Under the pieces are notes generated by a model. The model worked only from the letters and a program-made list of their open reading frames with translations. It had not been told where the DNA came from and did not search any database. A program made the position numbers and the translations under genes. A stretch of DNA of 17,933 nt from Arenibacter sp963972175 (GTDB lineage: Bacteria; Bacteroidota; Bacteroidia; Flavobacteriales; Flavobacteriaceae): assembly GCA_963972175.1 (NCBI GenBank), contig CAXAVP010000065.1:1-17933 (forward strand). The letters run 5' to 3'. Position 1 is the first letter of the stretch. Every line of letters starts with the position of its first letter. This document shows positions 6,612 to 13,533 of the stretch, one piece after another.

Positions 6612-7853
6612 TTGAATTTAGAATTTTTTATTGCAAAGCGCCTTATTACTGGTAAGGAGCATAAAATTAGTATATCTGCACCAATTATAAAAATAGCGAT
6701 TGCCGCAATTGCATTGGGTGTTCTTATGATGTTGGTGGCAATTGCCACAGGGGTAGGGCTAAAGTATAAAATTAGGGAGAAAATAGCGGCGTTTAACGGA
6801 CATATTCAGATATACAATTACGATAATAATAATTCCGATGTCTCTATGGTCCCAGTATCCCTTGAACAGGAGTTTTATCCGGAATTTAAATCGGTAGAAG
6901 GTATAGAGCACATACAGGCCGTGGCCACCAAAGCAGGTATCATCAGAACAGAAGAAACTTTTGAGGGTATTATAGCAAAAGGAGTGGGGGCCGATTATAA
7001 TTGGGAGGTTTTTAATGAATTCCTAGTGGATGGGGCCCTGCCAGACTTTGAGGGCGAGGTAAATAGCCAAACTTTGATATCCCAAGTACTGGCCAATCGC
7101 TTAAAACTGAAAACAGGGGATAGCTTTGTGGCTATTTTTTTTAAGGAAGACGACGAGTCCAAAATTCCCAATCAGCGAAAATTTACTATTACCGGTATAT
7201 ATGATAGTGGCTTTGAGGAGCTTGATGGCTCTTATATCTTTATAGATATTCGTCATATTCGACATATGAACAAATGGAAGGATGATGAGGTGGGGAACTT
7301 TGAGATTTTTGTCGATAATTTTGAGGAAATGGACAATATAGCCATGGAGGTATACGGAAAAACCCTGTCCAATTTGGATACACAGACAATAAGGGACAAA
7401 TACTATCGAATTTTTGAATGGCTGGGGCTGTTCGATTTTAATATCGCCCTGATTATTGGGATTATGGTTATAGTAGGTGGCATTAACATGATTACGGCTC
7501 TACTGGTGTTAATTCTAGAACGTACCCAAATGATAGGAATCTTAAAGGCCTTGGGGTCTTCCAACTGGAGTATACGTAAGATTTTTTTATACAATGCTAC
7601 CTATCTAATAGGGATAGGCCTGCTTTTGGGAAATGTTATAGGACTGGGTATTATAGGCTTGCAATATAAATTTCGTATGTTTAAATTTCCTAATCCACAG
7701 GAATATTATATAGACTATATTCCTGTGCATATAGATTTATTAACAATATTGCTGCTAAATATTGGAGTGCTATTTTTATGTTTACTGATGCTTTTGCTGC
7801 CTTCGTATATTATCACTAAAATCTCTCCAGTAAAGGCCATTCAGTTCGAATAA
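6612..7853 (+). CDS. LolC/LolE-type ABC transporter permease (FtsX family)
   Basis: A 413-residue inner-membrane protein of the MacB/LolC/LolE architecture. It has one N-terminal membrane helix (about 24-48, ISAPIIKIAIAAIALGV onward), a large periplasmic domain (about 50-265), and three C-terminal helices in the FtsX domain (about 275-300, 320-350, 375-400). The cytoplasmic coupling segment ERTQMIGILKALGSSNWSIRKIF (visible around 302-325) is typical. Such permeases extract lipoproteins from the inner membrane for transfer to the outer membrane; the ATPase partner LolD is not in the window. The start is TTG at 6612, because the N-terminus LNLEFFIAKRLI matches the family's usual M-N-x-E-x-F-I-A-x-R start and no ATG occurs before residue 39. 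It may be co-transcribed with the epimerase, 41 nt downstream. Confidence 0.88.
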   Translation: MNLEFFIAKRLITGKEHKISISAPIIKIAIAAIALGVLMMLVAIATGVGLKYKIREKIAAFNGHIQIYNYDNNNSDVSMVPVSLEQEFYPEFKSVEGIEHIQAVATKAGIIRTEETFEGIIAKGVGADYNWEVFNEFLVDGALPDFEGEVNSQTLISQVLANRLKLKTGDSFVAIFFKEDDESKIPNQRKFTITGIYDSGFEELDGSYIFIDIRHIRHMNKWKDDEVGNFEIFVDNFEEMDNIAMEVYGKTLSNLDTQTIRDKYYRIFEWLGLFDFNIALIIGIMVIVGGINMITALLVLILERTQMIGILKALGSSNWSIRKIFLYNATYLIGIGLLLGNVIGLGIIGLQYKFRMFKFPNPQEYYIDYIPVHIDLLTILLLNIGVLFLCLLMLLLPSYIITKISPVKAIQFE

Positions 7854-7894
7854 AAAAACTTGTACATAAACCAACAGTTAAATAGTAGTTTTAG

Positions 7895-8674
7895 ATGGTT
7901 ACCCTAAAAGTAAAGAATCAAATCGTTAAAATAGATGCCGGGGAATTGGTAGGCTATGAGGTTGACGGTTATGAATATATTCATCAAAAAGGCAGTCCGG
8001 GTTGGCGTAGTTCCGATACCGAAATGTTTCCGGTAATTGGCCCTACCAATGAGGCCAAGTTTAGGGTAAGTACCCCTAGGGGAGAAGCCATTCAGGATCA
8101 GCACGGGCTTTTACGGGAAATGGAATACAAGAATACCTCCCAAACCAACAACACAACAGTTTTTACCAAAACCTATAAAAAAGGTACACTGGTAAAGAAT
8201 GCCAAATACCCTTCCAAATCCACGGAGGAATATGTATCCTGGCCCTATGATTTTATTTTTGAAAAGTGGTACGAGCTTATGGAAAATGGGCTGCAAGTTA
8301 GCTTTAAGGTTTCTGGGGAAACGGGGATGCCGTTTATGTTGGGATATCACCCCGCCTTTAAATTGCATACCAAAAACGTCAGTATCCTAACCCCGGAAAG
8401 AACCATATCCTTGCAAGAGGTACTGGATGTGGGCCACAGGGCATTGCCAGTTTTAAATTGTAATGCCATTACCTTAAGGGACGGAGGTGAATTAACAATA
8501 AGAACTGAAGGTTTTGGGAATTTTATGCTTTGGACAGAGGTGGAAAATATGTTGTGCATAGAGCCAATTAGCTTTTACCCCTATACCGTTGGCCAAAAAC
8601 AATTGCATAGCGGGTTTCAGTCATTGGAAGAGGACGATAAATATTTTTCGGTTATTATAGCGCCAACAAATTGA
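7895..8674 (+). CDS. Aldose 1-epimerase family protein
   Basis: A 259-residue cytoplasmic galactose-mutarotase-like beta-sandwich protein that would interconvert alpha and beta anomers of a hexose or hexose phosphate. It matches the short LacX-like branch: FPVIGPTNEA, then DQHGLLRE (His70), GYHPAFKL (His152, the likely catalytic acid) and CIEPISFYP (Glu223, the likely catalytic base). All three expected active-site residues are therefore present. No signal peptide. It lies 41 nt after the permease and 9 nt before the Crp/Fnr gene, so the three probably share a transcript. The sugar is unknown. Confidence 0.87.
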   Translation: MVTLKVKNQIVKIDAGELVGYEVDGYEYIHQKGSPGWRSSDTEMFPVIGPTNEAKFRVSTPRGEAIQDQHGLLREMEYKNTSQTNNTTVFTKTYKKGTLVKNAKYPSKSTEEYVSWPYDFIFEKWYELMENGLQVSFKVSGETGMPFMLGYHPAFKLHTKNVSILTPERTISLQEVLDVGHRALPVLNCNAITLRDGGELTIRTEGFGNFMLWTEVENMLCIEPISFYPYTVGQKQLHSGFQSLEEDDKYFSVIIAPTN

Positions 8675-8683
8675 ATTAAGACC

Positions 8684-9322
8684 ATGACCACAACAGAGGC
8701 ATTACAGCACCATTACGGCTATCTTTTTGAGCCAGAACTATTGGAGGAAATCAAAAAAGTAGGGGTGCTAAAAAAGGTACAACAAGGGCAAACGCTTATG
8801 CAAATAGGTGAAACCATTAAATCTATGCCCTTATTGCTAAATGGGGCGGTTAAAGTATTGCGGGAAGATGAGGAGGGCAATGAACTGCTTTTGTATTTTG
8901 TTGAAAAAGGGGATACCTGCGCCATGACCTTTAGCTGCTGTATGGGCGATAAAAAAAGCGGCATTAGGGCGGTGGCCGAAACGGATACCGAATTGCTGAT
9001 GATACCTGTTAGCTATCTGGAAACGTGGATGGGCCAATACAAGACTTGGCAGCGTTTTATACTGGATAGCTACCACGCCAGAATGATGGAGCTGATGGAG
9101 ACTATAGACACCCTGGCTTTCTTACGAATGGATGAAAGGCTGTTAAAACACCTTCAAGATAAGGCAAAAGTTACCCATGATGACGTTATTTACGTTACGC
9201 ATCAAGAAATTGCCTATGATCTGCACACTTCCCGAGTGGTGATATCCCGACTATTGAAAAAAATAGAAAATGAGGGAAAGATAGCCCTTTCCAGAAATCA
9301 GATAAAAGTTTTGGATCTGTGA
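8684..9322 (+). CDS. Crp/Fnr family transcriptional regulator
   Basis: A 212-residue DNA-binding regulator. Residues about 18-125 form the cyclic-nucleotide-binding-type jelly roll (LLNGAVKVLREDEEGNELLL), about 126-160 the dimer helix, and about 168-200 the winged helix-turn-helix (VTHQEIAYDLHTSRVVISRLL). The recognition helix keeps the two arginines of CRP (R184, R189) but has Val185 where CRP has Glu181, so the half-site should differ from TGTGA. Three cysteines, Cys79 and Cys85-Cys86 (DTCAMTFSCC), lie in the sensor domain; they do not match the N-terminal Fnr cluster, but a redox or sulfane-sulfur sensing role is possible. The stop overlaps the ATG of the cytochrome c peroxidase gene (TGATG), which points to coupled expression and to that enzyme being part of its response. 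Confidence 0.93.
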   Translation: MTTTEALQHHYGYLFEPELLEEIKKVGVLKKVQQGQTLMQIGETIKSMPLLLNGAVKVLREDEEGNELLLYFVEKGDTCAMTFSCCMGDKKSGIRAVAETDTELLMIPVSYLETWMGQYKTWQRFILDSYHARMMELMETIDTLAFLRMDERLLKHLQDKAKVTHDDVIYVTHQEIAYDLHTSRVVISRLLKKIENEGKIALSRNQIKVLDL

Positions 9323-10542
9323 TGGGTTTTTCTAAATTTAGGTTTAGGAACAAAGAAATGGCCACACGTAGTGCTTGGTGGGTATGTATAGTGATAGGCG
9401 CTGCCTTAGCTATTGGCTGTGCAAATTCGGCAAAAGAAAAAAAACGGGAAACCGAAACACCTAAAAAAGTAGCCAAGGTAGCGGCATTGCCCCAACAGTT
9501 TAAATCCCCTAGCAATAACCCCAATACACCGGAAAAGGAACTTTTGGGCAAGCTCTTGTTTTACGACCCCATACTTTCTGGAGGAAAGGATATTGCCTGT
9601 GCCAGTTGCCATCACCCCAGTACGGGCTATGCAGAATTCTTGGATCTATCCATTGGGAGCAATGGTCGCGGTTTGGGCAGTCGCAGGGTGTTTAACGAAC
9701 CCAATACCATTCCTTTGATGAAACGCAATTCTCCAACAATTTTAAATACGGCGTTTAACGGAATTCAGGACAAGGATGATTATGTGCCGGAAATGGCCCC
9801 TATGTTTTGGGACGATAGGGTAAAGAGTTTGGAAAAACAGGCCTTGGAACCTATAAAGACCATGGAGGAAATGAGGGGGCAACATTATCCAAAAGACGAA
9901 ATTTTGGAAAAAGTTGCTGAAAGGTTAAAGTATATTCCAGAATATAGGGAGCTTTTCGCTAATGCTTTTGGGGACAATAGCCCAATAGACAGCATTGGTA
10001 TAGGAAAGGCCATTGCAGCCTTTGAAAGGACTTTGATTGCTAACAACTCCCGTTTCGACCAATATATGGCGGGTGATATAAACGCTATGTCGCACTCTGA
10101 AAAAGAAGGATTTAAACTCTTCAAGTCTGTTGGGTGTATAAATTGCCATAACGGACCTATGTTCTCTGATTACCAAATGCACGTATTGGGAGTACCCCAT
10201 AACAATAAGGTGCAAGAACCGGATAGTGGTTTTGGGGAAAGTTTCGCTTTTAGAACCGCAACACTCAGAAACCTGCGTTTTACGGCTCCCTATATGCATA
10301 ACGGCGTTTTTCAGAACCTAAAACAGGTATTGGAGTTTTATGAGGATATCTCCTTTGGAAAAACAAGGAATCCATTGGTTACCAATGAAATGTTCGATCC
10401 ATTTGTTAGGGAGTTGGAACTGAGTGTAAAGGATATGTCCTTGATAATTTCTTTTTTAAACACCCTGAACGATGACAGTTTTGATAAAGAAATTCCAGAA
10501 AGGGTGCCTAGTGGTCTGCCTGTTGGGGGCAATATCCAATAA
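9322..10542 (+). CDS. Di-heme cytochrome c peroxidase (CcpA/MauG family), lipoprotein-like
   Basis: A 406-residue periplasmic or membrane-anchored peroxidase that would reduce hydrogen peroxide with electrons from cytochrome c. Two heme-binding motifs are visible: CASCH (Cys93, Cys96, His97) and CINCH (Cys272, Cys275, His276), the standard N- and C-terminal hemes. The segment FWDDRVKSLEKQALEPI and the late TATLRNLRFTAPYMHNGVF are typical. The N-terminus ends in an LAIGC lipobox-like site (Cys33), so it may be a lipoprotein. ATG 9322 overlaps the regulator stop by 1 nt. ATG 9358 (residue 13) is a good alternative because it gives a shorter signal peptide and has AGGAACAAAGAA before it; GTG 9319 is less likely. 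It is convergent with the DUF1080 gene, 21 nt away. Confidence 0.93.
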   Translation: MGFSKFRFRNKEMATRSAWWVCIVIGAALAIGCANSAKEKKRETETPKKVAKVAALPQQFKSPSNNPNTPEKELLGKLLFYDPILSGGKDIACASCHHPSTGYAEFLDLSIGSNGRGLGSRRVFNEPNTIPLMKRNSPTILNTAFNGIQDKDDYVPEMAPMFWDDRVKSLEKQALEPIKTMEEMRGQHYPKDEILEKVAERLKYIPEYRELFANAFGDNSPIDSIGIGKAIAAFERTLIANNSRFDQYMAGDINAMSHSEKEGFKLFKSVGCINCHNGPMFSDYQMHVLGVPHNNKVQEPDSGFGESFAFRTATLRNLRFTAPYMHNGVFQNLKQVLEFYEDISFGKTRNPLVTNEMFDPFVRELELSVKDMSLIISFLNTLNDDSFDKEIPERVPSGLPVGGNIQ

Positions 10543-10563
10543 ATTGTTAACCGCTCTATGGTG

Positions 10564-11439
10564 TCAATACTTGCAATTTGTTGGATCTGGTTCTATATAG
10601 TAATCGCGATAATTTTTGGCCTTGGGGTCCATACAACCCTTAAGGTTTTTTATTTCCACTTTCCTAAAATCAATGGGTTGTCCTTCTGCCTGTAAGGCAA
10701 TAAAACCCTCTTTTAACAATTTACCATCAACCTTTATGGCAGGGTCGTAGCGATTTGCTACCCCACCGCCTATTTGAGGTTTGGTGTATTGTAGTACCTG
10801 CTCCCCATTAACGATATGTGTAACCAAAGAATCACCCAAAACAATGGCTTCGGCACGTACCCATTGGTCGCCAAAATAGGTTTTGGAGCTGGAATTTATA
10901 CAATGTCTAGGGTCAATTTTTCCTTCATATACCACATCCGTCCCTGGAGAACACATATTTCCTGTTGGTCTCGATTTGCCTTCCTCCAGTCCAGCCAAAA
11001 ACTGCATCTCTACAGAAATGGGCCAATCCTGCTCTTTGGGCATGGTCCTTGGATCCTGGGAGTGGAACATAACCCCGCTATTCTTTATGGTGTAACTTGG
11101 CGCCCCAGGATGTAGCTCGCCCACAAACCGATATTCTACCACCAAATGGTAATAGGAGTAGGGAGTATTGTAGTATAAATGGCCGTAGCGTTCATTAAAA
11201 TCACCTTCGTATTTATCATACCTAACTTTAATTATTTCATCCTCCACCCTAAAGGTGTCACCGTAATTGTCGCCCACCTCATAATGGTGGATTTTGGTGG
11301 TCCAATCCTTAATGTCCTTGCCATTGAACATGGATACCCAGCCATCATTATTTTCTTTGGCGATAGATTTAGCCGATCTGCATTGGCATAGAAAGGCGGA
11401 CAATAATAAACAAGGAAGGATGAAACGTATTTTGTGCAT
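10564..11439 (-). CDS. DUF1080 (3-keto-disaccharide hydrolase-like) secreted protein
   Basis: A 291-residue exported protein with a concanavalin-like DUF1080 domain (about 32-268), a family that includes hydrolases of 3-keto-glycosides and glycan-binding proteins. Recognisable parts are WVSMFNGKDIKDWTTKI near the start, FRVEDEIIKVRYD, GHLYYNTPYSYYHLVVEYRF, SGVMFHSQDP and the late EGFIALQAEGQPIDFRKVEIKNL. The N-terminus is a signal peptide, with Cys18 or Cys20 as possible lipid sites (SAFLCQC), though Gln before Cys20 is atypical. An extra C-terminal tail, GCMDPKAKNY ... DPTNCKY (269-291), resembles the Cys-bounded CTDPxAxNY repeats of Bacteroidota surface proteins. It is divergent from the SulP gene with 147 nt between. 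Confidence 0.85.
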   Translation of the reverse strand: MHKIRFILPCLLLSAFLCQCRSAKSIAKENNDGWVSMFNGKDIKDWTTKIHHYEVGDNYGDTFRVEDEIIKVRYDKYEGDFNERYGHLYYNTPYSYYHLVVEYRFVGELHPGAPSYTIKNSGVMFHSQDPRTMPKEQDWPISVEMQFLAGLEEGKSRPTGNMCSPGTDVVYEGKIDPRHCINSSSKTYFGDQWVRAEAIVLGDSLVTHIVNGEQVLQYTKPQIGGGVANRYDPAIKVDGKLLKEGFIALQAEGQPIDFRKVEIKNLKGCMDPKAKNYRDYYIEPDPTNCKY

Positions 11440-11538
11440 GCTAATTGTAATTTGGTTGTTTGGGAGTACAATATAAAATATTTAATCCTGATTTCGCCCC
11501 TAAGTTTTGAGCTAGGTAAAACCTTATACTTTAAAATG

Positions 11539-11552
11539 GTAACCTTCGTTAC
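11539..11552. promoter_or_regulatory. Palindromic operator candidate GTAAC-N4-GTTAC
   Basis: Perfect 5-bp arms with a 4-nt centre (CTTC) lie immediately upstream of the SulP promoter's -33 element. The spacing is that of a dimeric Crp/Fnr-type site. If transcription starts at the SulP ATG, the centre is at -41.5, the classic class II activator position. The regulator encoded at 8684 is the obvious candidate, but the link is inferred. Confidence 0.5.
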
Positions 11553-11553
11553 A

Positions 11554-11582
11554 TTGGGATTAGCGATTTAATGGTAAATTTG
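11554..11582 (+). promoter_or_regulatory. Flavobacterial promoter of the SulP gene, possibly leaderless
   Basis: A TTG -33 element (11554-11556), 18-nt spacer and perfect TAnnTTTG -7 element (TAAATTTG, 11575-11582) match the Bacteroidota consensus. Only AGGG separates the -7 box from the ATG at 11587, so the first transcribed base would be at or next to the start codon and the mRNA may lack a leader. Confidence 0.6.
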
Positions 11583-11586
11583 AGGG

Positions 11587-13311
11587 ATGAGAAGATTTTT
11601 ACCCTTTTTGGACTGGCTTCCAAAATATAACAAAAAGCTTTTTAGGAAAGATTTGGCGGCTGGTATGACCGTGGGGATAATCCTAATTCCTCAGGGAATG
11701 GCTTATGCCATGATAGCCGGTTTGCCTCCGGTTTACGGTTTATATGCCGCCTTGTTTCCCGTAATAATTTACGCTTTTTTGGGGACCTCCAGGCAAATTG
11801 CCGTTGGACCTGTAGCCATGGATTCCCTTTTGGTGGCAGCCGGACTGGGAACTTTGGTCATTACAGGATTGGAGAATTATATTTTAATGGCGCTGTTCCT
11901 ATCATTCATGGTGGGGGCGTTTCAAATTTTCATGGGAGTTTTTCGGATGGGCTTTCTGGTAAACTTTATGTCTAGGCCGGTAATAAGCGGATTTACTTCG
12001 GCTGCTGCGGTCATTATTATTTTTAGCCAGCTCAAACATTTGTTGGGAACCAATATAGAGAACAGCAATAAATTTCATGAGCTAGTCATCAATGCACTGC
12101 ACCATATTAAGGAAACTAATTTTTATGATTTCGCGATCGGATTGGTAGGGATATTGATCATTATTTCTTTTAAAAACTGGTTTAAAAGGTTTCCGGCCAT
12201 TTTGTTGGTAGTGGTCCTAAGTACATTGGTTGTTTATTTTTTTAATTTGGAAAGCTATGGAGTGCATGTGGTAGGCGAGGTGCCAGCAGGCTTACCGTCG
12301 TTTAATTGGCATAAATTTAGTTTTAAAAATTTTAAAGACATCTGGCCCATAGCCTTAACGCTTGCATTTGTAGGGTATTTGGAGGCTATCTCAATAGGTA
12401 GGGCCTTTGAGGATAAGAATAAAGAGGAAACAATTAGTCCAAATCAGGAGCTGGTAGCTTTGGGATTTTCAAATATGATAGGTTCCTTTTTCCAGGCCTA
12501 CCCGGTTACGTCAAGTTTTTCCAGATCGGCCATAAATTATGAGGCAGGGGCAAAAACAACGGTGGCTTCAATGGTAAGCGTAGTGATGGTGGTATTGACC
12601 CTACTATTTTTAACCCCGCTCTTTTACAATTTGCCCAAGGCCGCTTTGGCTTCTATAATTATGGTGTCGGTTTTTGGTTTGATAGATTTGTCATATCCCA
12701 AAAGTTTATGGAATCAAAGAAAAGATGAATTTGCCGTACTTATGATAACCTTTCTTTTTACCCTTTCAATGGGTATTGTGGAGGGGATTATGCTAGGGGT
12801 GCTAATGTCTTTATTGGTAATGGTGTACAGGACATCTAAACCTCATTTTGCCATATTGGGGAATATCAAAGGGTCTGATTACTATAAAAATATCTATCGC
12901 TTTGGTGATGAGGTGGACATACGCCCAGACCTTTTGATCGTTAGATTTGATTCGCAGCTGTATTTTGGAAACTCATCCTATTTTAAAAGCCAACTCTTTA
13001 GGTATATTGAAGCCAAGGGGCCAGCACTGAAAGCGGTAATATTGAATGCAGAGGCAATTAACTATATAGATTCCACGGCTTCTTCAATGCTTATAAAAGT
13101 AATAGAGGAGATTCATCAAAGGAATATTCAGTTTTATATTGCCGGGGCCATTGGTCCTACCAGGGATATTATCTTTGAAAGTGGAATTGTTAATTGTTTG
13201 GACAAGAAGTACCTCTTTGTTAAGATAAAAGAAGCGGTGGCACATTATGAAGACCCTGGCAAAATCCCTGACCTTAGAGAAAAGATAGCGCATCAAAACT
13301 TGAGCAACTAA
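11587..13311 (+). CDS. SulP family inorganic anion transporter with STAS domain
   Basis: A 574-residue SLC26/SulP transporter of the inner membrane, expected to move sulfate or a related anion such as bicarbonate. The N-terminal signature is KDLAAGMTVGIILIPQGMAYAMIAG, followed by GLPPVYGLYAALFPVIIYAFLGTS and a long series of membrane helices to about residue 425. Sequence PVTSSFSRSAIN is the conserved post-helix segment. The C-terminal STAS domain (about 446-560) carries NYIDSTA with the regulatory serine position at Ser496. Full length. ATG 11587 has a promoter box ending 4 nt before it; the next ATG (residue 27) would remove the conserved N-terminus, so 11587 is kept. The persulfide dioxygenase gene follows after 222 nt, which favours a sulfur oxyanion as substrate, though this is inference. 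Confidence 0.92.
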   Translation: MRRFLPFLDWLPKYNKKLFRKDLAAGMTVGIILIPQGMAYAMIAGLPPVYGLYAALFPVIIYAFLGTSRQIAVGPVAMDSLLVAAGLGTLVITGLENYILMALFLSFMVGAFQIFMGVFRMGFLVNFMSRPVISGFTSAAAVIIIFSQLKHLLGTNIENSNKFHELVINALHHIKETNFYDFAIGLVGILIIISFKNWFKRFPAILLVVVLSTLVVYFFNLESYGVHVVGEVPAGLPSFNWHKFSFKNFKDIWPIALTLAFVGYLEAISIGRAFEDKNKEETISPNQELVALGFSNMIGSFFQAYPVTSSFSRSAINYEAGAKTTVASMVSVVMVVLTLLFLTPLFYNLPKAALASIIMVSVFGLIDLSYPKSLWNQRKDEFAVLMITFLFTLSMGIVEGIMLGVLMSLLVMVYRTSKPHFAILGNIKGSDYYKNIYRFGDEVDIRPDLLIVRFDSQLYFGNSSYFKSQLFRYIEAKGPALKAVILNAEAINYIDSTASSMLIKVIEEIHQRNIQFYIAGAIGPTRDIIFESGIVNCLDKKYLFVKIKEAVAHYEDPGKIPDLREKIAHQNLSN

Positions 13312-13533
13312 TGTTACATAACTAAAGAAGATGATTATCTACCTTTGTAAGTAAATTTATAATTAAATAGTTTTTAAGTGCCTTAATAATGCATGGGTGA
13401 TGTATTGTGTAAATAAGGTAATTTTTAATAAAACACTGAAATTCAGTAACTTTAGTATGTGTGAATTTTGGTTGTGTGTGGCCCAGGCGCTTTTGCCAAT
13501 TGTGGTTTACATTAAATAAAATAGAAAATAAAG
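13312..13533. other. Intergenic region before the persulfide dioxygenase gene
   Basis: This 222-nt gap holds no credible gene. It has a perfect TAnnTTTG box (TACCTTTG, 13340-13347) without a clear -33 TTG at the right distance, an inverted repeat GTTA-CA-TAAC (13313-13322), and a 6-1-6 inverted repeat ACTGAA-A-TTCAGT (13435-13447) that overlaps a near-consensus TAACTTTA (13447-13454). The dioxygenase thus probably has its own regulated promoter, but the start site cannot be fixed. Confidence 0.4.
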
